From Actinomycetes bacterium (GTDB lineage Bacteria > Actinomycetota > Coriobacteriia > Coriobacteriales > Eggerthellaceae): a stretch of 64,000 bases of DNA. A model generated the notes under the pieces. The model was not told the DNA's origin, made no database searches, and saw only the letters and a list, made by a program, of their open reading frames with translations. The first letter of the stretch is position 1. Each line of letters opens with the position of its first letter. The DNA lies in the NCBI GenBank assembly GCA_023460315.1, contig JAEWQO010000056.1, positions 61,668-125,667 on the forward strand. Direction: 5' to 3'. The translations under genes and the position numbers were made by a program. Positions 18,705 to 27,831 of the stretch are shown one piece after another.

Positions 18705-19340
18705 CTACACCTCTTTCACGCGATAGTCTCTGCTGAAACCGGCAGCACGAGGGTTGATAAGCAATGAGGGCTGCGTCTCGGACACGTCGGGCAAGATGGC
18801 TGCCTGGGAAGTCAATGCCTCAGCCCCATGTTTGGCCCGCAACTCGTCAATCGGACCAAATTCCAGGCACCGCATGACGCAGGAATCCACACATGCGGGA
18901 TCCCCTCCTTCTTTTCTCAGGCTTGCACATGCATCGCATTTGCCCACGATGCCTCGGTCATCGAAGTACTGCGGAACTCCATAGGGGCAACTCCAGATGC
19001 AAATCCTGCATCCTATGCACTTCGCGTCATCGTGCAAAACAGTTCCATCATCAGACAGATGCATGGCCCCTGTCGGGCACTCCGCCACACAGGCAGGATT
19101 CTCGCAATGATTACATGTCCCAGAATAGTTGAATCCGCTCGGCACTGGATAGGCACCTGTTTCAAATGCCTGGACATGTCGATAAATCACTCCAACCGGC
19201 AAATCGTTTTTATCCTTACAGGCAATTTGGCATGTTCGACACCCGATGCACGCCTTCATGTCAAAATAGAAGCCCAGCTTCTTCGATGCCGTCATGACGG
19301 CATCAGCTGCAGAAGCCTCGTTCTTCACAGCTTCGGCCAT
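18705..19340 (-). CDS. dmsB: DmsB-type four-cluster ferredoxin subunit
   Basis: The 211-residue protein has a short polar N-terminus and the four cysteine groups of DmsB: CIGCRTCQIAC, CNHCENPACVAEC, CIGCRICIWSC and CDACASLR...CVDSC. It carries electrons from the DmsC anchor to the molybdopterin subunit. The ATG at 19340 is chosen because AGGAAGG stands eight bases upstream; an upstream GTG at 19349 leaves only about two bases after that site. One base separates it from the dmsA stop. Confidence 0.92.
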   Translation of the reverse strand: MAEAVKNEASAADAVMTASKKLGFYFDMKACIGCRTCQIACKDKNDLPVGVIYRHVQAFETGAYPVPSGFNYSGTCNHCENPACVAECPTGAMHLSDDGTVLHDDAKCIGCRICIWSCPYGVPQYFDDRGIVGKCDACASLRKEGGDPACVDSCVMRCLEFGPIDELRAKHGAEALTSQAAILPDVSETQPSLLINPRAAGFSRDYRVKEV

Positions 19341-19341
19341 G

Positions 19342-22011
19342 TCACTCACCTTCCTTTAGAGGCAAACGAGCAGGTTCGTCGACGTCGGCACCAAGAGCAG
19401 TACCGTCGTATTTTTGAAGATTGCAGATCACTGAATTGAAGCCAGAAACGCCTAGGCCATTGGGAACCTGCGCCGAAAGATAATTGTCCGCTCCTGCTTG
19501 GTCTATCCCCGTTGACTCATCGACCGCAACCCAAGCTCCATGGGGAAGAGCCACGACACCAGGCCGAAGACGCGCCGTCACGCACGCCCGACGCACCGTC
19601 TGGCCAGCAGGAGAGGAAAGAAGCACCGTATCGCCGTCTGCCACCCCCGCATCCGCCGCGTCTTTCGTGCTGAGATACACAGGGTTCCCCCACGCCTCGC
19701 GCAACCAAGGGACATTGTCAAACACGGTGTGTGCGCGGCGAAGATAGTGGGGATTGATGACCTGAAGGGGATACTCCCCTTTCGTCTGGCTGTCCCAATC
19801 GGAAAAGGTGTCTTCATAACCACCCGTCACCCTTGCATAAGTTGGAATGGGCTCAATGGTCGTGAAGCCCATCTTCTCAACCGCGTCCGCGAGGGACTGG
19901 CAGTATATCTCCAATTTGCCGGAAGGGGTCTGAAGGGGATTCTTCTCAGGATCGGCGCAAAAATCCTCGAACGCTATATAGCCGTAGCTGTCGCCCTGAT
20001 GCCGCTCAACCTGATACACGCCAAGTTCCTTCAGCTCCTGATAAGGCAGCTTTCCCTCTTGCGGGGTTCCATCCACGCCCATTTCGTCAATGTCAGCCTC
20101 CGTGATGGAGACAGCAAGCCCATAGCCTTTCCCGTCTTCATTCATGACAGACATCGTGGACAGTTGATTAAAGTATTGCTGTTCTGCACCGAAGGGATAG
20201 ATATCCTCTTGGCCAATCCCCAATCGCTCCCCTATCCCCATGGCAATTTCTTGATCGGTCTTCGCTTCGAAGAGGGGCTCCACGACTCTTTCATAAGCGA
20301 TCATCATCTCGCGATTGCTCGTATGGATCAAATTGCCCCCGAGAAACCCTCCATATGTTTCCCACTCGGTCGTGACGGGAAGGATGATGTCAGCATAGCG
20401 GGAAGGCGTCGTGAAGAATTGGGAATGGCTTACCACCATATCGACCTTGCGGTAGGCCTCGATGCCCTTCTTCATACCATTGCTCGTCTGGAGGTTCGCT
20501 CCTCTGTTGTTGTAGATGACGTGAATGTCGATATCGCGGTCTTCCCCGACAGGAACCGCTCCCTCATTGTAGTATCCCGCTGCTCCTGAACCAGCCCAGT
20601 GGTAATGCCCTTCGAGAATGGCGTCCCATACCTCATTGGCATTGATGGAATCATCGAGCGGGTTCTTGATGGAGGGGAGGCCGTCGCTGCCCCGCTTGAT
20701 GAGAGCCGGCCCGCCATTCCCGGAAGTTGCATGCATCGTCGATCCCACCATGTGGCCCGATTTGCCCATATGCCCACCCATAGCCCCAACCGTCATGACC
20801 AATTGGGGGAGATTGTCGACGTTGTTCACTCGGCCTGAAGCCATGCCGCAAATAAAGGCGACTTTGTTATCCTTGCCCATTGCGACAGCGAGGGAGCGTA
20901 TCTTCTCAGGTTCAATGCCGCATATCTGTTCCGCCCACTCGGGCGTCTTCGGCTCATCGTCGTAGACTCCCATCACATAGTCTTTGAAGTTGATGTCCTC
21001 TTTCGCATCGGCAGGCATATGGGCGGCGTCGAATCCCACCGTGCATCGATCAAGGAAGTCCCAGTCAACAAGATGCTTTTCCTCATCTTGCTCAAGCATC
21101 GCATAGGCGAGTGCCAGCAGGAACGCCGTGTCGGTCGCAGGACGGATAGGCAACCAGTCAGCCTCGAGCAGCGAGTAAGTCTCATTGTAGAAAGGGTCGA
21201 TGCCGACAAACTTTGCCCCTGCCTTTTTCGCCTGCCAATAATTCCACGTTTGGCTGCCCATGGCACTCCAAGCAGGGTTCATGGAAAGCATGACGATTGT
21301 TTCACATGCTCGTAGGTCGTAGCGATCATTGACCGTCTGGTCCCACTTGAAATCATGGTTGAAGCCAATGAAGAACGGCGTCTTCGCCCACGAGCCAAAC
21401 GAATTGGTGTTCCAGTATTCACAGCAGCCGCCGTACAGACTGAGAGTACGGTACATCTCAGCATTCGCGCTGCTGTCACCGCCAAGGAGAAGAATGGAAC
21501 GATTCCCATAACGTTCCTTCGCAGCCTTCAGGCCGTCTGCCACATACGAGAGCGCCTCGTCCCAGCTGATGCGTTCCCACTCATCCTTGCCCCGCATGTC
21601 TCCATTCGGATTGTCCAAGGACCATCCTTTACGCTTCATGGGATACTTCAGGCGATCTGAAGCAAACACCTGCTTGCGCTGAGACCTTCCACGCAGGCAC
21701 CCGCGCTGTTGAGGGTAATCTGGACTGTCCTCATGTGTGTCATCGGTCTTCTGTCTCAGAACGACGCCATCCTGCACGTACGCCTTGTTTAAGCAACGCC
21801 CTCCACAGTTATGCCAACATGCGGCCGCGACCCATTTCCCCTCTCCATCGTCAAGCGCTTGGCCATTCGTTGAAACCAGCGAATGGTCTTTGTCGCATCC
21901 AACCAGAGCTCCACCTCCCCCAAGTGCCACAGCGAGTGCAGCAGACGCTTTCAGAAACGAGCGCCGACTGAGTCTTTCATATGATGCCGGTGCTCCACCA
22001 GTGTCAGACAT
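19342..22011 (-). CDS. dmsA: Tat-exported molybdopterin oxidoreductase, DMSO reductase family (DmsA-like)
   Basis: This 889-residue catalytic subunit begins with a twin-arginine signal (LSRRSFLKASAALAVALGGGGALVGC, about residues 14-39). The cysteine after the hydrophobic stretch could also make it a lipoprotein. A [4Fe-4S] motif CWHNCGGRC...CLRGRSQR follows at about residues 65-110, then the molybdopterin domains and a C-terminal dinucleotide-binding barrel (NPHYLRRAHTVFDN onward). It belongs to the DMSO/TMAO/other acceptor reductase group; the substrate is not readable. The ATG at 22011 follows GGAGG at five bases. It is the first gene of the operon, with promoter at 22072-22100. Confidence 0.9.
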   Translation of the reverse strand: MSDTGGAPASYERLSRRSFLKASAALAVALGGGGALVGCDKDHSLVSTNGQALDDGEGKWVAAACWHNCGGRCLNKAYVQDGVVLRQKTDDTHEDSPDYPQQRGCLRGRSQRKQVFASDRLKYPMKRKGWSLDNPNGDMRGKDEWERISWDEALSYVADGLKAAKERYGNRSILLLGGDSSANAEMYRTLSLYGGCCEYWNTNSFGSWAKTPFFIGFNHDFKWDQTVNDRYDLRACETIVMLSMNPAWSAMGSQTWNYWQAKKAGAKFVGIDPFYNETYSLLEADWLPIRPATDTAFLLALAYAMLEQDEEKHLVDWDFLDRCTVGFDAAHMPADAKEDINFKDYVMGVYDDEPKTPEWAEQICGIEPEKIRSLAVAMGKDNKVAFICGMASGRVNNVDNLPQLVMTVGAMGGHMGKSGHMVGSTMHATSGNGGPALIKRGSDGLPSIKNPLDDSINANEVWDAILEGHYHWAGSGAAGYYNEGAVPVGEDRDIDIHVIYNNRGANLQTSNGMKKGIEAYRKVDMVVSHSQFFTTPSRYADIILPVTTEWETYGGFLGGNLIHTSNREMMIAYERVVEPLFEAKTDQEIAMGIGERLGIGQEDIYPFGAEQQYFNQLSTMSVMNEDGKGYGLAVSITEADIDEMGVDGTPQEGKLPYQELKELGVYQVERHQGDSYGYIAFEDFCADPEKNPLQTPSGKLEIYCQSLADAVEKMGFTTIEPIPTYARVTGGYEDTFSDWDSQTKGEYPLQVINPHYLRRAHTVFDNVPWLREAWGNPVYLSTKDAADAGVADGDTVLLSSPAGQTVRRACVTARLRPGVVALPHGAWVAVDESTGIDQAGADNYLSAQVPNGLGVSGFNSVICNLQKYDGTALGADVDEPARLPLKEGE

Positions 22012-22071
22012 GCCGTCCTCCTCATCTTCTCTTCTCTCGCCCTTCCGATCATTGTGCTCGGATTTAGTGTC

Positions 22072-22100
22072 ATAGTACACCGATTCACTAGTTCATTCAA
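22072..22100 (-). promoter_or_regulatory. Predicted promoter of the dms operon
   Basis: On the minus strand TTGAAT (22100-22095) and TACTAT (22077-22072) are separated by exactly 17 bases. Transcription would begin near 22065 and leave a leader of about 55 bases before the dmsA ATG at 22011. The segment lies in the A+T-rich part of the gap shared with the divergent nrfD-like gene. Confidence 0.5.
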
Positions 22101-22126
22101 TCCCTGATATATGCTTTCGAGTTTTT

Positions 22127-22135
22127 TGGTATGAT
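22127..22135 (+). promoter_or_regulatory. Extended -10 element overlapping the nrfD-like start
   Basis: TTGGTATGAT contains an extended -10 (TG-G-TATGAT at 22128-22135) that overlaps the first ATG codons of the downstream frame. If used, transcription would start around 22142, at or just before the in-frame GTG at 22143. This would give a leaderless or near-leaderless message. No -35 hexamer is evident. Confidence 0.4.
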
Positions 22136-23063
22136 GTGCACGGTGAGTTCTGACACGAATCCCAGAATCGACACGCGAGGCTCAATCATAGTGTTTAGTA
22201 TGCTTATCATCATGTACCTGTTTCTAGGCGGCGCTTCATCAGGCGCCTTCTTGGTGATGACTTCGTGGAGCATTTATCTTCATCATACGGGATACCGGCG
22301 TGAAAGGGATTTTGAACGGGCTTTTGAATCCCTTTTGGCCAGATGTTACGCCATTTCCAGCCTTGTCCTGGCATTTGCCATTTTCGCCCTATTCTGGGAC
22401 CTCGCCTACCCCGAGCGCGTCCTTTACCTGTTCACGAGACCGCATATGACCATCATCACATTTGGAGCCTTTGCCCTTTCCGTCGAGTTGGCGGTGGGCA
22501 TATTGCTCACGGTGGCTCATCTCTTCCGCCCCCTGTGCATGAATGGAAGAATTCGAAAAACACTCGAGATCGTATGTTGCGTGTGCTCATGCGTTGTCAT
22601 GGTCTATACTGGCGTCTTTCTCGCCTCAAATGATTCGGTTGCATTTTGGAACACATGGACACTCGTCGCCCTCTTTTTCTTCTCTGCTCTCTCAAGCGGC
22701 GTGTCCATCGTCCTCCTCGTTGATTACTTCGTCCGGGAGCAAACCCTTTTGCTGCGCGCAGCACGGCCACTCCAGAAGGCGCACATCGTCTGCCTTATCT
22801 TGGAGGCCCTAGCACTGGCGGCATTCATGATTCATGCTCTCATGACCCCGGCAGCAGACGGCGCCCTCTCTCTTCTCGCCGAACCATCCATGCTGTCAAA
22901 TGCCGTGGTGGGAGTGATTGTCATGGGCATCTGTCTGCCTTTCGCTCTCGAGCTCTACACGCTCAATTCGAAAGAATGCCGCACCATACCGGTTTCTGAT
23001 GTGATATGTCTATTAGGTGGATTCTTCCTGCGGTATTGCGTCGTGCTTTGCGGGGTCCGCTGA
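22131..23063 (+). CDS. NrfD/PsrC-family quinone-interacting membrane protein
   Basis: The 310-residue protein has about eight membrane helices. The motif GGASSGAFLVMTSW in the first helix, and LFWDLAYPERVLYLFTRPH after the third, mark the NrfD/PsrC/PhsC family, which exchanges electrons with menaquinone. No ferredoxin or catalytic subunit lies on this strand; instead GntR and SPFH genes follow. It could serve the divergent dms operon or act alone. The start is uncertain: ATG 22131 or 22134 has no ribosome site and overlaps a -10-like element, and GTG 22143 is an in-frame alternative. Its stop overlaps the GntR start (TGATG). Confidence 0.8.
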   Translation: MMCTVSSDTNPRIDTRGSIIVFSMLIIMYLFLGGASSGAFLVMTSWSIYLHHTGYRRERDFERAFESLLARCYAISSLVLAFAIFALFWDLAYPERVLYLFTRPHMTIITFGAFALSVELAVGILLTVAHLFRPLCMNGRIRKTLEIVCCVCSCVVMVYTGVFLASNDSVAFWNTWTLVALFFFSALSSGVSIVLLVDYFVREQTLLLRAARPLQKAHIVCLILEALALAAFMIHALMTPAADGALSLLAEPSMLSNAVVGVIVMGICLPFALELYTLNSKECRTIPVSDVICLLGGFFLRYCVVLCGVR

Positions 23064-23542
23064 TGAACGCGATACCAGACAATAGCGGGCGCGCGAAGCT
23101 CGAAAGTCAATCTCATCTCCACGGCCAAGAAGTCTTCCACGTCGACGAGACGTCGGACCTTCCCATTTGGGTGCAGTTGCGCAACCGGATCACCTATCTC
23201 ATCCGAACAGAATGCTTCAAGCCAGGAGAGCAGCTTCCCAGTGTAAGAAGCCTCTCCTCGTCAGCGAAGATCAACTACAACACCGTCGCGCGTTCCTACA
23301 AGGACCTCGAGCAGAGCGGGCTGATTGTCTCGATGCGCGGACGGGGCATGTATGTGCAGAAAGGCATACGAACTGATGAATCTGAGGAAGCACCCATCGA
23401 CGCCTTGCTGGAAAACTGCGTGCAGCAGTATCGTCTGATCGGCATGAATTTCGAAGACATCCGCGCGCGCATCGATAAAGTTGTTGCTTTGGCCGAGAAG
23501 GACTCCCTCGATGCCGTTGAGAAAAGAGAGGGCTACCTATGA
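23063..23542 (+). CDS. GntR-family regulator, short YtrA type
   Basis: The 159-residue protein has a winged helix-turn-helix (about residues 35-100): LPIWVQLRNRITYLIRTECFKPGEQLPSVRSLSSSAKINYNTVARSYKDLEQSGLI. A short helical tail follows in place of the usual large effector domain. This is the YtrA subfamily layout, whose members normally regulate membrane transport genes next to them. The start at 23063 is coupled to the nrfD-like stop. It overlaps the SPFH gene by four bases (ATGA), so it probably autoregulates the three-gene operon. Confidence 0.88.
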   Translation: MNAIPDNSGRAKLESQSHLHGQEVFHVDETSDLPIWVQLRNRITYLIRTECFKPGEQLPSVRSLSSSAKINYNTVARSYKDLEQSGLIVSMRGRGMYVQKGIRTDESEEAPIDALLENCVQQYRLIGMNFEDIRARIDKVVALAEKDSLDAVEKREGYL

Positions 23543-24492
23543 AAAAAAATGGCAGGCTCCCAGCGGGAGTGCAGCGCGACATGCAAGATGAAGTTGCACC
23601 GATTGAGGCATACAGCTCTCCGAAGAAAAACCATACCGACGGGAATGCAGGCACCGTATTCTCATCATTTGTTTTTGCCGCCGCCTTCATCGTGGTCGGC
23701 TGTGCAAGCTATCTTGTCATCGGACAGGTCAATATTTGGGTTCTTGTCGCCGCGCTTGTGGCAGCAATGCTTGCCGTTTCGTCGTTCAGAGTCGCATCAG
23801 AATGGGAGCGAGTCGTCATACTCCGCTTTGGTTCCTATAGCCGCACGGTGGGGCCAGGTCCCTATTTCACCATTCCTTTCTTCGATCATATAGCGCTCAA
23901 GGCAGATCTACGCATGATGCTCACCGGTTTCGGAGCAGAAGAGACCCTCACCTCTGACCTTGTGCCCGTCAACGTGGATGCTGTCGCATTCTGGACAATT
24001 TGGGATCCGCAAAAGGCGTGCCTGGAAGTCGAGGACTATTATGATTCCGTCTCGCTTGCCGCGCAAACGGCCTTGAGAGACGCTATCGGACGGAAGGACA
24101 TCGACGCAGTGACCATGCGGCGCGTTCAGCTCGACGAGGAACTTCAGGAGGCCATTGAGGAAAAGACCTCACCTTGGGGCATCTCGGTCCTCTCCGTAGA
24201 AATTCGCGATGTCGTTATTCCCAAAGAGCTCCAAGACGCTATGTCCGTTCAGGCAAAGGCCACCCGTGAAAAAGAGGCACGCATCGCATTTGCCGAGATA
24301 GAGAAGGATATCGCATCAATGCTCTCCGAGGCGTCCTCAGTGTACAAAGACGACGAGATCGCCTTCAAACTTCGTTCGATGCATCTCCTGAATGAGGGCA
24401 TCAAGGAATCGAAGGGGTCTGTCGTCGTGCCTAGCCCGTATTCGGAAGGTTTTGCGAACGGTGCCAACTATCCAAATCAACAAAATAAATGA
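23539..24492 (+). CDS. SPFH/Band 7 (stomatin-like) membrane protein
   Basis: The 317-residue protein has two adjacent membrane helices (about residues 45-90) followed by an SPFH domain (RVASEWERVVILRFGSYSRTVGPGPYFTIPFFDHI, about 93-270) with the usual DAVAFWTIWDPQKA and IEIRDVVIPKELQDAMSVQAKATREKEAR features. A helical tail follows. Slipin-type proteins oligomerise at membrane microdomains and often partner with NfeD proteases, but no NfeD gene is seen here. It is the last gene of the nrfD-gntR operon, so it may scaffold a membrane electron-transfer complex. Confidence 0.88.
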   Translation: MKKNGRLPAGVQRDMQDEVAPIEAYSSPKKNHTDGNAGTVFSSFVFAAAFIVVGCASYLVIGQVNIWVLVAALVAAMLAVSSFRVASEWERVVILRFGSYSRTVGPGPYFTIPFFDHIALKADLRMMLTGFGAEETLTSDLVPVNVDAVAFWTIWDPQKACLEVEDYYDSVSLAAQTALRDAIGRKDIDAVTMRRVQLDEELQEAIEEKTSPWGISVLSVEIRDVVIPKELQDAMSVQAKATREKEARIAFAEIEKDIASMLSEASSVYKDDEIAFKLRSMHLLNEGIKESKGSVVVPSPYSEGFANGANYPNQQNK

Positions 24493-24584
24493 GCACTATT
24501 GTCCGGCACAGCATTAAAGCTCCATAGGCTTTGTGGCACTGTTCGTATCATAGAGCCAGCTTTTCAGAATCCTTTGCCATACCC

Positions 24585-25022
24585 TCATAACCATCGCAGG
24601 TGGTCCTCGTCGAGCACCCGGATGCCCGCAGCGCGGAACTGGCGGGCGGTCACGCCATCACCGGGGCAAAGCGTGCCCGAAAACGTGCCGTCATAGATAA
24701 GGCCGCTTCCGCAGGAGGGGCTCTTCGCTTTGAGAACGGCGACCCCACATCCCTGTTCCTGCGCTTGGGCAAGGGCTTTCTCGGAACCGTCGAGGAACGC
24801 CTGCGTGAGATCATTGCCCTGGTTGTCAATGACGCACGACGCGCCTTCGACCTCAACGATTTCACAGGGAGGGCGAGGCGCCTCCAAACCACCCAGCAAT
24901 TCCGGACAGAGCATGACCATCTCGTGGTCATCGCCCAATGCTGCAACCTCTTCCCGCAGGAAGCCCCTGCCGTCATAGCGGCAGGGTTCTCCCATCAGAC
25001 ACGCGCTCACCGCAATCTTCAT
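24585..25022 (-). CDS. DUF523 family protein
   Basis: The 145-residue cytoplasmic protein matches the DUF523 (YbbK-like) family, with SACLMGEPCRYDG near the start, LCPELLGGLEAPRPPCEI in the middle and KAKSPSCGSGLIYDGTFSG near residues 100-120. The conserved Cys residues suggest a metal or thiol function, but the function of the family is unknown. It stands alone, convergent with the SPFH gene, with a 92-base gap that holds no clear terminator. Confidence 0.88.
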   Translation of the reverse strand: MKIAVSACLMGEPCRYDGRGFLREEVAALGDDHEMVMLCPELLGGLEAPRPPCEIVEVEGASCVIDNQGNDLTQAFLDGSEKALAQAQEQGCGVAVLKAKSPSCGSGLIYDGTFSGTLCPGDGVTARQFRAAGIRVLDEDHLRWL

Positions 25023-25212
25023 TCATCCACCCATCCAAACAGGCTTTGCATCGTGCGGCCCCCGGAGATGACCGTTTCAGCATCGCAAACATGGCTCCCA
25101 GCGCCCACCGTCGGGCGCACGCCAACACCTGAGAGCTGCTACGTCGTATACTATCACGCAAGGCAGGGCGGATCCGTCATGCCTTCTTCGAGAAGAAAGA
25201 CCGCATGAAACC

Positions 25213-25698
25213 ATGAAGCCCGTCATTTACATCGATGCCGACGCCTGCCCCGTGACCTCCGAGGCACTGGCCATCGCGCGTGCTAAAAACATTCCGGCGG
25301 TTATCGCCGGCAACTCCACCCAAAACCTCGCTCGGCATATTCGCCGAAGCGATCCGCGTCAGCCCCGCGACGGCTTTTGGGTCGACACCCTGAGCGTCGG
25401 CATGGGCGCCGATGCCGCCGATTTCGCCATCATCGAGGAATTGAACCCGGGAGACATCGTCGTGACCCAGGACATCGGCCTGGCAGCAATGGTGCTGGGA
25501 CGCGAAGCACGCGCCATTGGAGTCAGGGGACGCCCCTACCGACGAGAGACCATCGACATGGACATGGAGATGCGGCACATCGAGAAGAAGGTGCGTCGCC
25601 AAGGAGGCAGAACCAAGGGGCCTGCGCCTTTCGAGGAAGAAGACCGCGAGCGGTTCAGCACGAATCTCCGACGCATGGTCGACGAAGCATTGGCCTAA
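25213..25698 (+). CDS. YaiI/YqxD (DUF188) family protein
   Basis: The 161-residue protein begins MKPVIYIDADACPVTSEALAIARAKNIPAVIAGN, the hallmark of the YaiI/YqxD family, which has a PIN-like nuclease fold with acidic residues. DTLSVGMGADAADFAIIEELNPGDIVVTQDIGLA is the second conserved block. Its function is not established. It is monocistronic. The ATG at 25213 fits the family start; AAGAAAGACCGC upstream is a weak ribosome site. Confidence 0.88.
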   Translation: MKPVIYIDADACPVTSEALAIARAKNIPAVIAGNSTQNLARHIRRSDPRQPRDGFWVDTLSVGMGADAADFAIIEELNPGDIVVTQDIGLAAMVLGREARAIGVRGRPYRRETIDMDMEMRHIEKKVRRQGGRTKGPAPFEEEDRERFSTNLRRMVDEALA

Positions 25699-26059
25699 AA
25701 CATCCGCGCCGAAACAGGGGGCATCTCGCCGCATCTGCCGAGCGGAAGGGGACAAAGGGCGGGGACCACGGAGGGCAACCGGTCTCTCATTTTCCCAAGC
25801 ACGCAGAAGCCCTCCGACGCTAATCCCCCTATCCGGTCGGAAGCACCTTGCCGGCACGGTCCAGAAAAACTTTTGAGCAGGGTGCTTTTTATTGGCGACA
25901 TCGAGGCTGAGCACATGGCGGACATCAAGCTCATTTCGAAAGACTGACGAACTCGGACGAAGAGAAGCGGCCCGGACCCGCTCGGATGCGACGCGATAGC
26001 TCCGCCCTCAACCAATCAAAGAGTAACGGCAAGCCCATCAGCCCCTAGCTCTCCCCTCT
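25699..26059. other. 361-base intergenic region with no recognised gene
   Basis: Short frames here (such as one on the minus strand at 25695-26015) have no recognisable motif and unusual composition. I found no clear terminator or RNA. The region separates the DUF188 gene from the convergent LuxR gene and could hold decayed sequence. Confidence 0.4.
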
Positions 26060-27586
26060 TCAGAGCGTCGGCTGAGCCACCTCGATGAGATCAAGGAGTT
26101 CCTGCTTGGAATTGACTCCGAGCTTGCGGTAGATATGCACCGTGTGAGTCTTCACCGTTCCCGTCGTGACGAACAGGGCATCAGAGATATAGGGCAGGCT
26201 GCGTCCCTTCGCAAGGTAGCCGAACACCTCGGTCTCCCGCTTCGTCAGGCCGCCATCGCGGGCGAGACGGTCGATGCGAGCCGAGACATCCTCCTTGAAG
26301 GGAGGCTCCTCCGAAGGGAGTTCCTCGGGTTGATCCGCGTCCCCGGCATCTCCTTCCTGATCAGACGACCCCACGCGTGCAATGACCATGAAGAACAGGG
26401 CAAGCACGCCGCATCCGCATACCACGCTGAGAACAAAATCACCCGATCCATACCGGTCGAAAACCTGCTTGCCAACCACATTGCCAAGAAACACCACCCC
26501 CGCTATGAGCGCTTGCCCAACGCTGAACGAGAGCAGCGGGGACAGCCCCTGCTCCTGCGTGCTCTGGGTTATGACCAGAAACACCAGAACTTGCAGAAAG
26601 AATGCGCTCCCTTGGACAAGGGCGCCTCCCACGGGAATGGCAAGCGACCCGAACACCATGATGGCCACCAAGCCAACAACGGTAAACGTCAGCGTTATGC
26701 GATAGAGGCCACTCACCGACAAGGACGAACGATCCGACGTCACCGGCACGAGCACCATCGTGGCAATGCAGGCGCAGACCGCGATGCCCCCAAAAAACAG
26801 ACTCTCCACCCCCGCATAAGCACGCCCCATGACAACAGAGGTGATGAGATTGCCAATGAAGGATGCGGCAATCAAGACGCCGATCCATCGCCACGGAAGC
26901 ACCTGGGCCTCCCACGATCCGGCAGTGAGCTCGCCAGGCATTGAAAGGGTCGAATCGTCCAAAGACCGCACAGGAAAAACGTCTGAAGAAACCTCATGGC
27001 GAGAACGGGCGTCGCTCATCCACAGGCCCCATGAGACCAGGGGCAGCAGGAACACAATGAGAACCGCCGCAACATGGGGCAGTTGGGCGATGACGAGATA
27101 CAGCAGATAGGCAACCAGAAACGACAGGACGATGAGCGACTGCATGCTGCGAGACCCCAGGGAATAGCGGGCACCCCAAGCAACGCCCATCATCGGAACG
27201 CAGAAGCCGTCGACAATGCCGCAGGCAATGACGACCTCGCGCGCATTCACGCTCAGCGCCCACGTTATGACAAGAGAGGTAAGCGCTATCAGGACGGCTG
27301 CGACAAGGAACAACGGCCTGCGCACCACGACCCGACCACGGCGCGCGATTCCCATGACCGCAAGCGCGAACACCATCGTCGCAGCCTGGGAGGCAAAGAA
27401 GCCATACTCAAGCCCCGTGCTTGTCACCTCTCCCCCACCCCCGGGGAACAAGGCCGGACTCAGGTACGCGCAAAAGCCCCATGACCAAAGCAAGGCAGAG
27501 CCGAGGACGGCCTTGATGGACGAAGCCTGCGCCGGCGGCCACCGACGCACAGAACGCTCCTGGTTCTGACGAGCTCCACGGCCCAT
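26060..27586 (-). CDS. Membrane-bound LuxR-family transcriptional regulator
   Basis: The 508-residue protein has about twelve transmembrane helices (residues 20-410), an acidic linker (SSDQEGDAGDADQPEELPSEEP) and a C-terminal LuxR helix-turn-helix (about 440-505): LTKRETEVFGYLAKGRSLPYISDALFVTTGTVKTHTVHIYRKLGVNSKQELLDLI. This architecture is abundant in Eggerthellaceae, where such proteins flank reductase genes and probably sense small molecules at the membrane. The ATG at 27586 follows AGGAGG six bases upstream; the longer frame is rejected. It is divergent from the flavoprotein at 27832. Confidence 0.92.
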   Translation of the reverse strand: MGRGARQNQERSVRRWPPAQASSIKAVLGSALLWSWGFCAYLSPALFPGGGGEVTSTGLEYGFFASQAATMVFALAVMGIARRGRVVVRRPLFLVAAVLIALTSLVITWALSVNAREVVIACGIVDGFCVPMMGVAWGARYSLGSRSMQSLIVLSFLVAYLLYLVIAQLPHVAAVLIVFLLPLVSWGLWMSDARSRHEVSSDVFPVRSLDDSTLSMPGELTAGSWEAQVLPWRWIGVLIAASFIGNLITSVVMGRAYAGVESLFFGGIAVCACIATMVLVPVTSDRSSLSVSGLYRITLTFTVVGLVAIMVFGSLAIPVGGALVQGSAFFLQVLVFLVITQSTQEQGLSPLLSFSVGQALIAGVVFLGNVVGKQVFDRYGSGDFVLSVVCGCGVLALFFMVIARVGSSDQEGDAGDADQPEELPSEEPPFKEDVSARIDRLARDGGLTKRETEVFGYLAKGRSLPYISDALFVTTGTVKTHTVHIYRKLGVNSKQELLDLIEVAQPTL

Positions 27587-27831
27587 CCCCCACCTCCTTC
27601 GATCTGCACGGGACCGATCCCGCGCCCTTCCCCGTTGCGTCTTTCCCCATAGTAACGCACGCGCCCGCTTTCGCCAGCGTGCTCTCACGGACTTCCTGAC
27701 CTGCTTCTAAAAAAAATATACCGTTTTGGCAGATGCGCATCACACCCTTCTTCAGCATGATGTGCAGCGGAGAGGCCCGAGCTTTATGCGGAGGGACCGC
27801 ACGGGCCTTTACGGAGACAAGGGAGGACAGT

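Noticed and set aside
25177..25914. Long minus-strand frame opposite the DUF188 gene
   Set aside because: It is the antisense shadow of the YaiI/YqxD gene, with no family motif.
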